DNA of 64,000 bases from Salinicoccus hispanicus (GCF_009831115.1 NZ_WUUK01000005.1:214520-278519), one strand, 5' to 3'. Counted from the first letter of the stretch, positions 17,390 through 25,879 are shown. Notes: generated from the letters alone by a model not told the origin. Program-made: numbers and translations.

Positions 17390-17417
17390 CGCGATGCCTG
17401 TTGGCATCGCGTCTTTT
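17390..17417. terminator. Terminator between CDF and RND genes
   Basis: CGCGATGCC / GGCATCGCG, 9 bp, loop TGTT, then TCTTTT on the plus strand. Confidence 0.85.
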
Positions 17418-17423
17418 CATGAA

Positions 17424-20400
17424 CTATTTTCTGTACCTCACCTTGTAGTATAAGTAGTACAGGCTTGGTGTTGCGATCATCGACAGAATTGTGGAAAACG
17501 CAATCCCTGCGATGACTGTTACGGCCAGTGGCACAAACAGTGCATCGCCACCGAAGGCAACGGGTGTCAGTGCAATGATGCTTGTTATTGTTGTCAGCAG
17601 GATCGGTTTGAATCGGGCACGTCCACTTTCATAGATGGCTTCATTGATATCGAATGCATCGCTCTTCCGCCTTGCTTCAATGAAGTCGAGAAGGACAATC
17701 GCATTTCTGACGACGATGCCTGAAAGGGAGACCATGCCCATGATGCCAAGGAAGCTGATCGGTGTCTGGGTGACGAACAACCCGATAATGCCACCACTGA
17801 TGGCCAGGAATATGCTGAATACGATGATCAGCGGCATGATGATTGAATTGAATTCGATCGCAATGACAAGATATACCAGTATGAGTATGATACCAAATAG
17901 AATGCTGATCTCGACGAAGAAATCGGTCTGGTCGGATGCTTCTCCGCCGATGATCATTTCACTGGAACCGGGCAGTTCTCCACGGAATGACTCGATGCTC
18001 TCCTCCGCAGCTGCTTCATCGTCTGCATAGACTTGCAGTTCCACCATCCTGTCTCCATTTCTATGATGAATATACTTGGGACTTTCAATTTCGTCCTCTT
18101 CGATGAAATCAGAGAGCGGGTATGTTTCCGGCTGCTCTCCCGCCATTTTGACAATATCGATATTCTGGATGGTGGAGTCATCCGAATACCTGAGCGTTGC
18201 TTCCCGTGTTTCTCCATCAGCAATGATGCCCTGGACCGGAATGCCTGAAGACAGCATATTCAGTTCATTTTTCACCTGGGATATGGAAATTCCGTTCTCT
18301 TCAAGCGCCTGATGATCGATGCTGTATCTGGTCGTCGGTACACTTTCACCCAGATTCGTCGTCACCAGTGCGCCATCCTCTTCCAGTCTATTCCTGAGTG
18401 TATCCGTCTGCTCATTGAGCTGGTCGATATCTTCTTCATACAGTTCGACTGTAATCGGTGCACCTGCTGGTGGTCCCTGGACAATCGTCTCCATGAAGAG
18501 GGTCGCTTCCGGGAAAGCCTCTCTGAGCGGCGTTTCATACTGGTCGATGGTCTCGGATGCACTGAGCTGTGATTTATCAATTTCGATTGCAATCTGTGCC
18601 GTATTCGAGCCAGTCTGATCGAGTGATGCACCAAACAGATTCGGCAGACCTGTGCCGGTGAACAGCGATACCGCTTCAACATGCGGCATTTCATTCAGAA
18701 TATGATCCAGCACTGCATTGGCATCATCATGCGTCTGCCCGATTGTCTGGGATTCATCGAAAATCAGGTCTACTGTCACTTCAGAACGGTCGGCCTCCGG
18801 AAAGAACTCGAATGGTGTAAAACGGATCAGTCCAAGGGACAGCGCACCGATGACCAGTACTGTGAAGAACGTGATGAGTGGGCGTCTGATGATTGCAGGC
18901 AGTACCCTGTCCGCATAGAAATCCCCTCCCCGCGTGAACAATCGTCCAAGCAGACCCGGATACTCAGGCACTTTCCTCTGGCCAAGCAAGTATCTGGCGG
19001 CCGGTACAAATGTCAGTGCCAGCACAGTCGAGACGAGCATGGTCATGATCAGTATGCTCGGCAGTGCCTTGATGAAGTCCCCATTGGCGCCGGAGAGCAG
19101 CAGGAGTGGTGAAAAGGTGAAGACGATGGCGAGTGTGGACGAGATGACCGAAGGGGCCACCTCCTTCACGCCATTATAGACGCCGTCCACACGTCCATCC
19201 CCGAGCGTAAATCTTCTTTCTATATTGTCATTGACCACAATGGAATCGTCCACCAGAATACCGAGGGCGATGATCAGCCCGATGACGGAAATCTGGTTGA
19301 GGTCGACACCGAACCACGGCACGGGGATCAGACCGATGACAATGGAAAGGACAACAGTCGTCATTACCGTGATGGAACCGGATAGTGACAGTCCGAGTGA
19401 TGTACTCAGAATGACTGCGATCAGAGCGATGGCCAGGGACATGTAGAGACCGGTAAAGATATCCTCTACATTCTCCCGTTCAGATGAGATGTTTGTCACA
19501 TCGATACTTTCCGGCAGATCCGAAATCGCCTCATCCATGACCCCCTCAACGTTCTGTGAAACAGAAGGCACATCTTGACCTGGTGCCAGGAACACAGTAA
19601 ATGATACAGCTGGCTCTTCGTCATATTGAACAATATCTTCCGGATTGTCCGGACGCATTTCAATTTCTGCCAGTTCCGCCAATGGTGTACTCTCAGGCCC
19701 GATCCTCACCTGTTCGAGTACTGAGACGGGCGTTTCATCCTCGAACGACAGACGGATGATATTGCCATTCTCCTCTTCCTGACCAAGAATGACAGGACTC
19801 AGAGCGCCCTCTATCTCGCCAAGAATCTGATTCGGGTCGAGAGTCGCCTCGGCCATTGCTCCCCGATCGAGCGCGATGGTATAGGATTCTGCGGTATAGC
19901 CTTTGACGGTTACACCGTCGATGCCCTCCATCTGAAGCACATCCCTTTCGAGAGCCTCAAGGTTGCTTCTGATATCATCAAGTTCCGCACGTTCACCAGC
20001 GTGGAACTGATAGCTCAGCAGTGGAAACGTATTGCTCAGAGACTGCACGACCGGCTCCGCAGCATTCTCAGGCAGATCACCCGAAAATCCGCCTGCAAGG
20101 TTGTTGACAGCATTCAGCACATCTTTCGACTCGACTGAATCGGACAGCTCGAGTGTCAGCACCGAAACACCGTCCTGCGAGACAGAGGATACACTGTCCA
20201 CCCCATCGATGCTGAAAATTTCAGATTCAATAATGTCCGTTATATTCGTTTCCACATCATTTTTATCAGCCCCTGGCCATGCTGTAGTCACATTGATCAG
20301 GTTGACTTCAGTCTCTGGGATTTCGCGCTGGTCGATTGTCAGGAATGTATAGATGCCGAAAATCGAAATGGTGAAAATCAGAATGATAAACAGAAGACTG

Positions 20401-20432
20401 CGTTTAATGATGGCTTCAAATAAATGTTTCAT
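17424..20432 (-). CDS. RND-family efflux permease (AcrB/SwrC-like)
   Basis: A 1002-residue protein with the duplicated RND layout: helix 1, a large extracytoplasmic loop (about 35-320), six helices, helix 7 at about 505-525, a second loop, and five final helices. Typical text includes IPETEVNLINVTTAWPGADKNDVE (its PGADKNDVE core), GLIIALGILVDDSIVVNDNIER in helix 4 with the proton-relay Asp pair, and LGIMGMVSLSGIVVRNAIVLLD near the C-terminus. It is a proton-driven exporter; SwrC exports surfactin in Bacillus. No periplasmic-adaptor or TolC gene is adjacent, as expected in a Gram-positive. Two tiny membrane-protein genes precede it on the same strand. Confidence 0.93.
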   Translation of the reverse strand: MKHLFEAIIKRSLLFIILIFTISIFGIYTFLTIDQREIPETEVNLINVTTAWPGADKNDVETNITDIIESEIFSIDGVDSVSSVSQDGVSVLTLELSDSVESKDVLNAVNNLAGGFSGDLPENAAEPVVQSLSNTFPLLSYQFHAGERAELDDIRSNLEALERDVLQMEGIDGVTVKGYTAESYTIALDRGAMAEATLDPNQILGEIEGALSPVILGQEEENGNIIRLSFEDETPVSVLEQVRIGPESTPLAELAEIEMRPDNPEDIVQYDEEPAVSFTVFLAPGQDVPSVSQNVEGVMDEAISDLPESIDVTNISSERENVEDIFTGLYMSLAIALIAVILSTSLGLSLSGSITVMTTVVLSIVIGLIPVPWFGVDLNQISVIGLIIALGILVDDSIVVNDNIERRFTLGDGRVDGVYNGVKEVAPSVISSTLAIVFTFSPLLLLSGANGDFIKALPSILIMTMLVSTVLALTFVPAARYLLGQRKVPEYPGLLGRLFTRGGDFYADRVLPAIIRRPLITFFTVLVIGALSLGLIRFTPFEFFPEADRSEVTVDLIFDESQTIGQTHDDANAVLDHILNEMPHVEAVSLFTGTGLPNLFGASLDQTGSNTAQIAIEIDKSQLSASETIDQYETPLREAFPEATLFMETIVQGPPAGAPITVELYEEDIDQLNEQTDTLRNRLEEDGALVTTNLGESVPTTRYSIDHQALEENGISISQVKNELNMLSSGIPVQGIIADGETREATLRYSDDSTIQNIDIVKMAGEQPETYPLSDFIEEDEIESPKYIHHRNGDRMVELQVYADDEAAAEESIESFRGELPGSSEMIIGGEASDQTDFFVEISILFGIILILVYLVIAIEFNSIIMPLIIVFSIFLAISGGIIGLFVTQTPISFLGIMGMVSLSGIVVRNAIVLLDFIEARRKSDAFDINEAIYESGRARFKPILLTTITSIIALTPVAFGGDALFVPLAVTVIAGIAFSTILSMIATPSLYYLYYKVRYRK

Positions 20433-20467
20433 ACGTTTTCCTCATCCCTATATGTATCTTCAATTGT

Positions 20468-20502
20468 TAGATGAAGCCTGCCTTTATGGCAGGCTTCATC
20501 TA
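20468..20502. other. Strong 15-bp hairpin between RND gene and upstream microprotein gene
   Basis: Arms 20468-20482 and 20488-20502 pair perfectly around TTTAT. Neither flank has a strong T run, so it may act in mRNA processing or partial termination rather than as a full terminator. It overlaps the stop codon of the 51-aa ORF. Confidence 0.6.
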
Positions 20503-20655
20503 TAGTTCACTGTCATAGCTGAAATATATGCCCACAGCAAATAGTATGAGCACGGCCAGGTATCCTATGACAGTGAACGAATCCGGCACTATCGTCTGCA
20601 GGCCGATCATGACCAGCAGACCTAAGGCAAAGCAGATGCCTGCAGCATACTTCAT
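20500..20655 (-). CDS. Small membrane protein, 51 aa, upstream of the RND pump
   Basis: ATG 20655 has a GGAGG site about 8 nt upstream. The product has two hydrophobic helices (about residues 3-22 and 29-46) separated by VPDSF and ends YFSYDSEL. No family is recognised. It lies between a 22-aa ORF and the RND gene, all on the minus strand, so the three may form one transcript. A role as a pump accessory is only inferred from position. Confidence 0.72.
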   Translation of the reverse strand: MKYAAGICFALGLLVMIGLQTIVPDSFTVIGYLAVLILFAVGIYFSYDSEL

Positions 20656-20698
20656 TTACAGTCCTCCTGCTGAGATGTCCCTTCAGGCTTCATTACTG

Positions 20699-20767
20699 CT
20701 ACAGGATGAGTGACAGAACTGCCAGCACAATCAGGACAACCACTACGATATAGATGATATTTCTCAT
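20699..20767 (-). CDS. Single-helix microprotein, 22 aa, upstream of the RND pump
   Basis: A very short ORF, supported by a textbook GGAGG about 8 nt before ATG 20767. The product is a single hydrophobic helix, MRNIIYIVVVVLIVLAVLSL plus two residues, with Arg and Asn at the N-terminus. It resembles membrane microproteins such as AcrZ or KdpF only in general form. It is 43 nt before the 51-aa ORF. Confidence 0.6.
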   Translation of the reverse strand: MRNIIYIVVVVLIVLAVLSLIL

Positions 20768-20841
20768 GATAAACCTCCTCTGGATATCAAAGTATTCCTC
20801 TATACCCTGAAACTGGAGGGGCTAATTGATTTAAAATGATA

Positions 20842-21420
20842 TTAATTGTCGGATTCGATCCATGTCGTCTTCTCTTCAAATGGCGTACGTTTTACTTTCC
20901 CCTTCTCCATATCCGGTTCGCCAAGGAAGATGAGACCGAGAATCTCCTCGCGCTCGCTCAGATTGAAATATTCCCTGACTTTCGGCGTATCGAAGATCGG
21001 CCCACTTCTCCATATCGAAGCGATGTCCATCTCATGCGCTGCGAGCAGCATATTCTGCGTAGCTGCTGCAACAGCACATACATCCTCAATATAAATTGCT
21101 TTTGGATCGTCATCCGGAGACAGGGCCACTACAATGACAGTCGGTGCGGCGAAAGGTTTCTGACTGATCTTCTCAATCCGCTTCTGGCCGGCCTCTGATT
21201 CCGGTTCATCCACGCGGCCGTAGGCCACTTCCTTGAGCACCCTGGACAATGGTCTTCTGCCTTCGCCGCTCAGGACAAAAAACTTCCATGGCTCCGTGTG
21301 GCGATGGTTCGGGGCCCAGATCGCCGCCTCGAGAATCTTTTCGACCTTCTCCCGTTCCACTGGTACATCTTTCATCTTGCCAATACTGCGCCTGTTCTTT
21401 ATCGTTTCGAAAACATTCAT
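20842..21420 (-). CDS. Nitroreductase-family flavoprotein
   Basis: A 192-residue FMN-dependent NAD(P)H oxidoreductase of the YdjA/YfkO-like group. The N-terminal IKNRRSIGKMKD is the FMN phosphate site, WAPNHRHTEPWKFFVL is diagnostic of this subgroup, and AAATQNMLLAAHEMDIASIW is the central helix. It probably reduces nitro or quinone compounds. ATG 21420 is preferred to the ATG two codons upstream, since GGAG lies 8 nt before it. A strong promoter is at 21443-21470, and a Fur-type box lies further upstream between this gene and the divergent transporter. Confidence 0.88.
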   Translation of the reverse strand: MNVFETIKNRRSIGKMKDVPVEREKVEKILEAAIWAPNHRHTEPWKFFVLSGEGRRPLSRVLKEVAYGRVDEPESEAGQKRIEKISQKPFAAPTVIVVALSPDDDPKAIYIEDVCAVAAATQNMLLAAHEMDIASIWRSGPIFDTPKVREYFNLSEREEILGLIFLGEPDMEKGKVKRTPFEEKTTWIESDN

Positions 21421-21442
21421 TTCCATTGCTCCTATACTATGT

Positions 21443-21470
21443 ATTATAATTACTAACTATACATTATCAA
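21443..21470 (-). promoter_or_regulatory. Promoter of the nitroreductase gene
   Basis: On the minus strand: TTGATA (21470-21465), 16-bp spacer, TATAAT (21448-21443). Confidence 0.65.
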
Positions 21471-21496
21471 ACTTTGTTTTCCTTTTACAAAGCAAA

Positions 21497-21511
21497 TGAT
21501 AATTATTATCA
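21497..21511. promoter_or_regulatory. fur box: Fur-type operator
   Basis: TGATAAT-T-ATTATCA is a perfect 7-1-7 inverted repeat that matches the Firmicute Fur box. It differs from the PerR (TTATAAT) and Zur (TCGTAAT) arms as generally described. A possible plus-strand promoter (TTTACA 21484-21489, TATCAC 21507-21512) overlaps it, so the plus-strand transporter is the likelier target; the nitroreductase promoter is about 27 bp away. Confidence 0.7.
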
Positions 21512-21538
21512 CTCTTACTATGATAAGGAGGAACATCC

Positions 21539-22456
21539 TTGATCTTTCTACTCTTATTCGGCATAGCGGTCGGAATGCTCGTACCCGTGCAGACTTCGGT
21601 CAACAGTCGACTGGCAGGCTTCACCCGCTCACTGCTGCTCGCTTCATTCTATTCTTTCCTGACCGGTACAGTTCTGCTGCTTGTCATCAATCTCGCTGTA
21701 AACCCGGGAAAACTGGCGCCTTCTTTCATACTCTCACAAGATTTCTCATACATATGGTTCACAGGCGGGCTGCTCGGTGTTATCTACCTGACAGGGAATA
21801 TCATACTCCTCCCAAAAATAGGAGCTGCACTGACTGTCATCATGACGGTTGCCGGCCAGATGGTCATCGGACTCATGGTGGATACTTTCGGCTGGTTCGG
21901 CGCGCCCACACAGCCACTTGGTCTATTCCGCATACTCGGTATCGCCATCATGATTGCAGGCATCGTATTCATGAACTATAAGAAAAGGAGTGCCCGGACC
22001 GCACAGAGCCGTTCAAACGGGTGGCTGCTGCTCGGACTGTCCACCGGTGCGCTGCCCCCCATACAGAGCGCGATAAATAGTGCGCTGAGATACGAAGTGT
22101 CGTCATTCTTCCTGGCTTCACTGGTGTCATTTGTCGTCGGTACACTGGCACTGCTCGTACTGTCGCTTGCGACGGCACGGCGGCTCAGGTTCCCGACTTC
22201 GGTTGATAATGGCCGGCTGCAGTGGTGGCATCTGATGGGCGGGCCACTCGGCGCAGTCTATGTCACCACCAACATCATTCTGCTACCCCACCTTGGTGCG
22301 ACACTGACGCTCATGAGTGTCATATTCGGGCAGATGCTGATCGGTCTGGCCATCGACCACTTCGGCCTGTTCGGCATCCATACCCACCGGGTCGATACAA
22401 GGCGCATCATCGGTGTCCTGATGATACTCTCCGGCATCATTCTGCTGCAGATATAA
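21539..22456 (+). CDS. DMT-superfamily transporter, YdcZ (DUF606) type
   Basis: A 305-residue protein made of two related five-helix halves, seen in the repeated GVIYLTGNIILLPKIGAALT and GAVYVTTNIILLPHLGATLT segments and the repeated GQMxIGLxxDxFGxFG. The start is TTG 21539 with AAGGAGG 7 nt upstream. Fused two-repeat YdcZ proteins are membrane transporters of unknown substrate. The Fur-type box 28 bp upstream suggests iron-linked expression. Confidence 0.85.
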   Translation: MIFLLLFGIAVGMLVPVQTSVNSRLAGFTRSLLLASFYSFLTGTVLLLVINLAVNPGKLAPSFILSQDFSYIWFTGGLLGVIYLTGNIILLPKIGAALTVIMTVAGQMVIGLMVDTFGWFGAPTQPLGLFRILGIAIMIAGIVFMNYKKRSARTAQSRSNGWLLLGLSTGALPPIQSAINSALRYEVSSFFLASLVSFVVGTLALLVLSLATARRLRFPTSVDNGRLQWWHLMGGPLGAVYVTTNIILLPHLGATLTLMSVIFGQMLIGLAIDHFGLFGIHTHRVDTRRIIGVLMILSGIILLQI

Positions 22457-22464
22457 AGCAATAA

Positions 22465-22492
22465 AAAAAGCGGAGTATCTACTCCGCTTTTT
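22465..22492. terminator. Terminator of the YdcZ gene, overlapping a convergent small ORF
   Basis: A 13-bp stem (22465-22477 with 22480-22492), T-rich on the plus strand. The stop codon of the minus-strand 39-aa ORF lies inside it. Confidence 0.85.
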
Positions 22493-22598
22493 CCTCTTCC
22501 GATCCGTCATTATAAATTTTGAAAACCAAAAAGCCGAAACCGCCCGCTGTCGCCAATACAAAGAATTGTGTCAGGAAATCTACCAAACTCGCCTCCAT
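22479..22598 (-). CDS. Small membrane protein with acidic tail, 39 aa
   Basis: ATG 22598 is preceded by AAAGGGG. The product has one helix (about residues 6-27) containing TAGGFGFLVFKIY, then the acidic tail DGSEEEKAE. The negative tail argues against the Fst/TxpA toxin type, whose tails are basic. No family is recognised; an N-out single-pass protein is likely. Confidence 0.68.
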   Translation of the reverse strand: MEASLVDFLTQFFVLATAGGFGFLVFKIYNDGSEEEKAE

Positions 22599-22685
22599 AT
22601 GAATCCCCTTTCCTGAAATGTTAAACGAATTATAGCACATGGTGAAAGTGGTTTCACTAAAAAAATATTAAAATTTAAACATTTT

Positions 22686-23090
22686 TTAATTTAGCGGTTT
22701 TGGACCATATTTGTTGGCTGGTCTACTCGGTAGTAACGTAAATATAAGGCCGGCAATATTGACTGCTGCAATGCTTATGACAATCAGTGTTTTTGCGCCT
22801 TTTCCGATGAAACTCATGAATGCAAACGGCAGAAGGAGGATGGAAAGATACTGTGGCAGCTGATACCACCCCGAAATCCCTGCATCCTGGTATCTGCGTG
22901 ATGTGATACTCAGTGAAGGCAGCATGATCAGTGCAGTGAAAATTCCCTCCGTGCGTTCACTCCTCTTGCGACCACCGATGAGTAAAGCGACAAGCGTAAG
23001 GATGAGATTGGGGATCCAGAATTCCTGCCTTGTTGCCCGGCCGCTGAACTGGAATGATTTTGTGAAAAACCGTGTCAGATGATTCAGCAT
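22686..23090 (-). CDS. DUF805-family membrane protein
   Basis: A 134-residue protein with the DUF805 hallmarks FSGRATRQEFW near the N-terminus and ITSRRYQDAGISGWYQL in the middle, plus about four membrane helices. The function of the family is not known. It is monocistronic. Confidence 0.87.
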   Translation of the reverse strand: MLNHLTRFFTKSFQFSGRATRQEFWIPNLILTLVALLIGGRKRSERTEGIFTALIMLPSLSITSRRYQDAGISGWYQLPQYLSILLLPFAFMSFIGKGAKTLIVISIAAVNIAGLIFTLLPSRPANKYGPKPLN

Positions 23091-23210
23091 TTGCTATCCG
23101 CTCCTTTATCTACTTTCATACCGAGTATACATTAGTTGCTGCCGTGTTTTCACCTCATCCCCTTCGGGCATATATAATTGAATCATACCAACCATATAAG
23201 GAGCATCATG

Positions 23211-23561
23211 ATGAAAAGAATAGTAATGGGTACCGTATTTACAATTGCAGGCATCGCGCACTTTCTGAAGCCGGGGAAATTTGCCAGGATCACTCCCGGG
23301 TTCATTCCGTTCAAGACATTCATCGCCTATTTCACCGGCGTCCTTGAACTCGTATTCGGCGTTCTCCTTCTGGCCGGAAAAATAAAAAACTGGCAGCTCT
23401 CAGGCATGCAGAAATTCCTATGGGCTGTCTTCCCGGCCAATATCTATATGTATACGCACCAGGAGAAACTCGGTCTCGACCACCTGCCTAAGTGGGCACT
23501 GCTCGGCAGACTGCCCCTTCAGAACCTGATGACCCGTATGCTTGAAGACCTGAAAAGATAG
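23211..23561 (+). CDS. DoxX-like membrane protein
   Basis: A 116-residue, four-helix protein of the DoxX/DoxD-like group: TIAGIAHFLKPGKFARITP near the N-terminus, YFTGVLELVFGVLLLAG, and FPANIYMYTH. The start is the second of two adjacent ATGs (23211), 7 nt after AAGGAG. A role in membrane redox stress is suggested for some relatives, but not for this one. Confidence 0.83.
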   Translation: MKRIVMGTVFTIAGIAHFLKPGKFARITPGFIPFKTFIAYFTGVLELVFGVLLLAGKIKNWQLSGMQKFLWAVFPANIYMYTHQEKLGLDHLPKWALLGRLPLQNLMTRMLEDLKR

Positions 23562-23590
23562 AGCACACTTAAATGTGCTCTATCTCTTTT
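23556..23590. terminator. Bidirectional terminator, DoxX / glycerophosphodiesterase
   Basis: AGATAGAGCACA (23556-23567) pairs with TGTGCTCTATCT (23574-23585), then CTTTTT. Both flanking stop codons lie in or beside the stem. Confidence 0.87.
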
Positions 23591-24336
23591 TGCTGCTCTC
23601 TTGAGATTGCCATCATTTTTTCGGGATAGTTCGTCATCAGCGTTTCCACGCCATGATCAATCAGCCTTCTGGCATCTCCTGTTTCGTTCACTGTCCACAC
23701 CCGGATCCTGTCTTCGATGCCGGAAATTCTGCCAGGGTGCTTCAATATTGCCTTATAGCTGATATGCAGTGCTTCCAGGGCAAGCTCCTCCATATGGTCT
23801 ATCGGCCATAACGGTACCTTGTCGGTCAGCCAGGCAATCCTTGCTTCCGGGTCGACCGCCTTCATCCTGAGAATGCTCGGCATGTGGAAAGAGGAGTAGA
23901 TGACTTTATTCAAGTAGTTGTGGCCCTCCACGATGTCATGGACCCTCTGTTCTATGCCCTCATATTCGAACACATTGGTTTTCAGCTCTATGTTCAGTTC
24001 AATTTCATGCTGTCCCACAAGGTTCATGACCTCATCCAGAGTCGGAATCCGTTCCAGAGTCCAGGTCGCCGGATCGTAATTGTCCAAGTCTTCAAACTCA
24101 CTGCCTGCACTCAGCGTCTTCAGCGTATGGAGATCCATATCCTTCACTGCACCTTTGCCGTCGGTCGTACGATCGACATATTCATCATGGATGACAACGA
24201 CTTCACCGTCCCGGGTCAGGTGGACATCTATCTCCAGGCCATCCACTCCCGCTTCAATCGCCTTTTTGAATGCAAGCATCGTATTTTCAGGGTACTCTCC
24301 CATGGCGCCTCTGTGACCATATATCTTCGTCTGCAT
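23569..24336 (-). CDS. Glycerophosphodiester phosphodiesterase
   Basis: A 255-residue cytosolic GDPD, with no signal peptide. IYGHRGAMGEYPENTMLAF carries the catalytic HRG and PENT motifs, DGLEIDVHLTRDGEVVVIHD the metal ligands and second His, and NIELKT the third acidic ligand. It cleaves deacylated phospholipid headgroups to glycerol-3-phosphate and an alcohol. ATG 24336 has GGGAGGA upstream; the in-frame TTG 15 nt earlier overlaps that site and is rejected. Confidence 0.93.
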   Translation of the reverse strand: MQTKIYGHRGAMGEYPENTMLAFKKAIEAGVDGLEIDVHLTRDGEVVVIHDEYVDRTTDGKGAVKDMDLHTLKTLSAGSEFEDLDNYDPATWTLERIPTLDEVMNLVGQHEIELNIELKTNVFEYEGIEQRVHDIVEGHNYLNKVIYSSFHMPSILRMKAVDPEARIAWLTDKVPLWPIDHMEELALEALHISYKAILKHPGRISGIEDRIRVWTVNETGDARRLIDHGVETLMTNYPEKMMAISREQQKEIEHI

Positions 24337-24369
24337 TGGACTTCCTCCCAATCAGTATATTGTTATAAG

Positions 24370-24450
24370 GGCAATGCTCAATTTTTGGCGCCATCATGCC
24401 GGTTGCAGCGCCTAAGCTATGGTGATGTAAAGCTTGGATTTTTATTTTCC
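24370..24450 (+). ncRNA. Possible small RNA or leader in divergent intergenic region
   Basis: The gap 24337-24796 lies upstream of genes on both strands, yet a plus-strand terminator-like hairpin occurs here: CCTAAGCT (24411-24418) pairs with AGCTTGG (24431-24437, one bulge), then ATTTTTATTTT. A GGCGC / GCGCC pairing precedes it and a weak promoter (TTGGAC 24336, TATTGT 24358) could start a short RNA at about 24370. This is a candidate only. Confidence 0.3.
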
Positions 24451-24545
24451 TTCCATATATACCATTTAATCATAAATACTTTGTCCATATTGTATATTTA
24501 CATAATCTTAAAGAAGTTATCATTCCTGTAATGAAAGGTGAAGAG

Positions 24546-24608
24546 ATGGATTCACAGTTTGGAAGCGATCCCTCTTTTCACTCTGCAGGCGAATACAACT
24601 ATCATTAG
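24546..24608 (+). CDS. Possible 20-aa peptide upstream of fda
   Basis: ATG 24546 follows AAAGGTG and the frame ends at TAG 24606. The product is polar (begins MDSQFGSDPSF, ends YNYH). A T7 run follows at about 24634, without a convincing hairpin. It may be spurious; the rest of the gap shows only fda promoter elements. Confidence 0.25.
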   Translation: MDSQFGSDPSFHSAGEYNYH

Positions 24609-24691
24609 TCCAAGGATTTTATACAGCCGCTTGATTTTTTTAACTTATTTATAATTAACTTGGGATTGCAAGACGTTATAATTTGACGTAC

Positions 24692-24719
24692 TTGTCCCAA
24701 TACTGGAAAATCATATTAT
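24692..24719 (+). promoter_or_regulatory. Possible promoter of fda
   Basis: TTGTCC (24692-24697), 16-bp spacer, TATTAT (24714-24719). A second TATAAT lies at about 24677, so more than one start is possible. Confidence 0.4.
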
Positions 24720-24796
24720 AGGGGTCAGGAAGTTATAACCCTTCGATTTTTGGGAATAGATAGTATGGATACTTGAAAAACAAAGGAGTGGAATTC

Positions 24797-25687
24797 ATGA
24801 ATCAGGAACAATTCGACAAAGTCAAGAATGGAAAAGGATTTATTGCAGCGCTCGACCAGAGTGGCGGCAGTACCCCGAAGGCACTTCTCGGTTATGGTGT
24901 TCAGGAAGATGCCTATTCCAATGAAGATGAAATGTTCACACTTGTGCATGAGATGCGTACACGGATCATCACCTCACCTTCATTCAATTCCGATCAGATT
25001 CTCGGTGCCATCCTGTTTGAACAGACGATGGATCGCGAAATCGAAGGCAAGTACACTGCCGAGTACTTGGCAGACAAAGGCATCGTGCCTTTCCTGAAAG
25101 TGGATAAGGGACTTGCGGATGAGAAGGATGGCGTACAGCTCATGAAGCCGATGCCGGAACTCGACCAGCTGCTTGAACGTGCAAATGAAAGAGGCATTTT
25201 CGGTACGAAGATGCGTTCCAATATTCTTGAGCCGAATGAACAGGGCATCAAGGAAGTCGTCGACCAGCAGTTTGAAGTCGGCAGACAGATTCTGAATGCC
25301 GGTCTTGTACCGATCATCGAGCCTGAGGTCAATGTCTACAGCGAGAATAAAGTGCAGTCCGAGAAGATTCTCAGAGAAGAGATCGAGAAGCACCTCGATC
25401 AGCTGACAGAAGATCAGCAGGTCATGCTGAAGCTGTCCATCCCGACAAATGCCAATGAATACAAATCTCTCATCGAACATCCGAGAGTGGTCCGGGTGGT
25501 TGCCCTATCCGGCGGCTATTCAAGAGACGAGGCGAATGAAAAGCTCAGGGAGAACGAAGGATTGATTGCAAGCTTCTCCCGTGCACTGGCAGCAGAACTC
25601 AACGTCAACCAGTCCGATGATGAATTTGACAAGAAGCTGAAAGAGGCTGTAGATACAATCTATGATGCTTCCGTCAATAAAAAATAG
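24797..25687 (+). CDS. fda: Fructose-bisphosphate aldolase, class I
   Basis: A 296-residue Schiff-base aldolase of the staphylococcal Fda type, which interconverts fructose 1,6-bisphosphate and triose phosphates in glycolysis. [16 protein letters not shown] is the N-terminal motif, [10 protein letters not shown] holds a catalytic Lys, and [12 protein letters not shown] and [10 protein letters not shown] (the Schiff-base Lys) follow. Length equals the S. aureus enzyme. AGGAG lies 8 nt before ATG 24797. Confidence 0.96.
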   Translation: MNQEQFDKVKNGKGFIAALDQSGGSTPKALLGYGVQEDAYSNEDEMFTLVHEMRTRIITSPSFNSDQILGAILFEQTMDREIEGKYTAEYLADKGIVPFLKVDKGLADEKDGVQLMKPMPELDQLLERANERGIFGTKMRSNILEPNEQGIKEVVDQQFEVGRQILNAGLVPIIEPEVNVYSENKVQSEKILREEIEKHLDQLTEDQQVMLKLSIPTNANEYKSLIEHPRVVRVVALSGGYSRDEANEKLRENEGLIASFSRALAAELNVNQSDDEFDKKLKEAVDTIYDASVNKK

Positions 25688-25696
25688 TACTATTGA

Positions 25697-25733
25697 TGCC
25701 TCCATCAATGATGGAGGCACAATCTTTTTTTAA
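25697..25733 (+). terminator. Terminator of fda
   Basis: TGCCTCCATC (25697-25706) / GATGGAGGCA (25710-25719), then CAATCTTTTTTTT. Confidence 0.88.
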
Positions 25734-25751
25734 CTTATTCGCCTTTTAGGG

Positions 25752-25780
25752 TGGACATACCACTTTATATGATGTATAGT
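25752..25780 (+). promoter_or_regulatory. Promoter of the cold-shock gene
   Basis: TGGACA (25752-25757), 17-bp spacer, TATAGT (25775-25780). It predicts a 5' leader of about 140 nt. Confidence 0.6.
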
Positions 25781-25816
25781 AACTGTAATAAGATTTTTAA
25801 GTATAGCAGTATCTAA

Positions 25817-25879
25817 TTCACATGTTACAAAGAGTAATCGTGATTTGGCCGGTACTTTTTGTAACGTGTGAATTTTTTT
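25817..25879 (+). promoter_or_regulatory. Long terminator-like hairpin in the cold-shock mRNA leader
   Basis: Arms 25817-25835 and 25854-25872 pair over 19 bp with two G-U pairs around an 18-nt loop, followed at once by TTTTTTT. It lies between the csp promoter and the csp start, so it can regulate by termination or by a temperature-dependent refold. Confidence 0.65.

Noticed and set aside
22479..22598. Type I toxin peptide (Fst/TxpA-like)
   Set aside because: Its tail is acidic rather than basic and no antisense RNA signals are seen.
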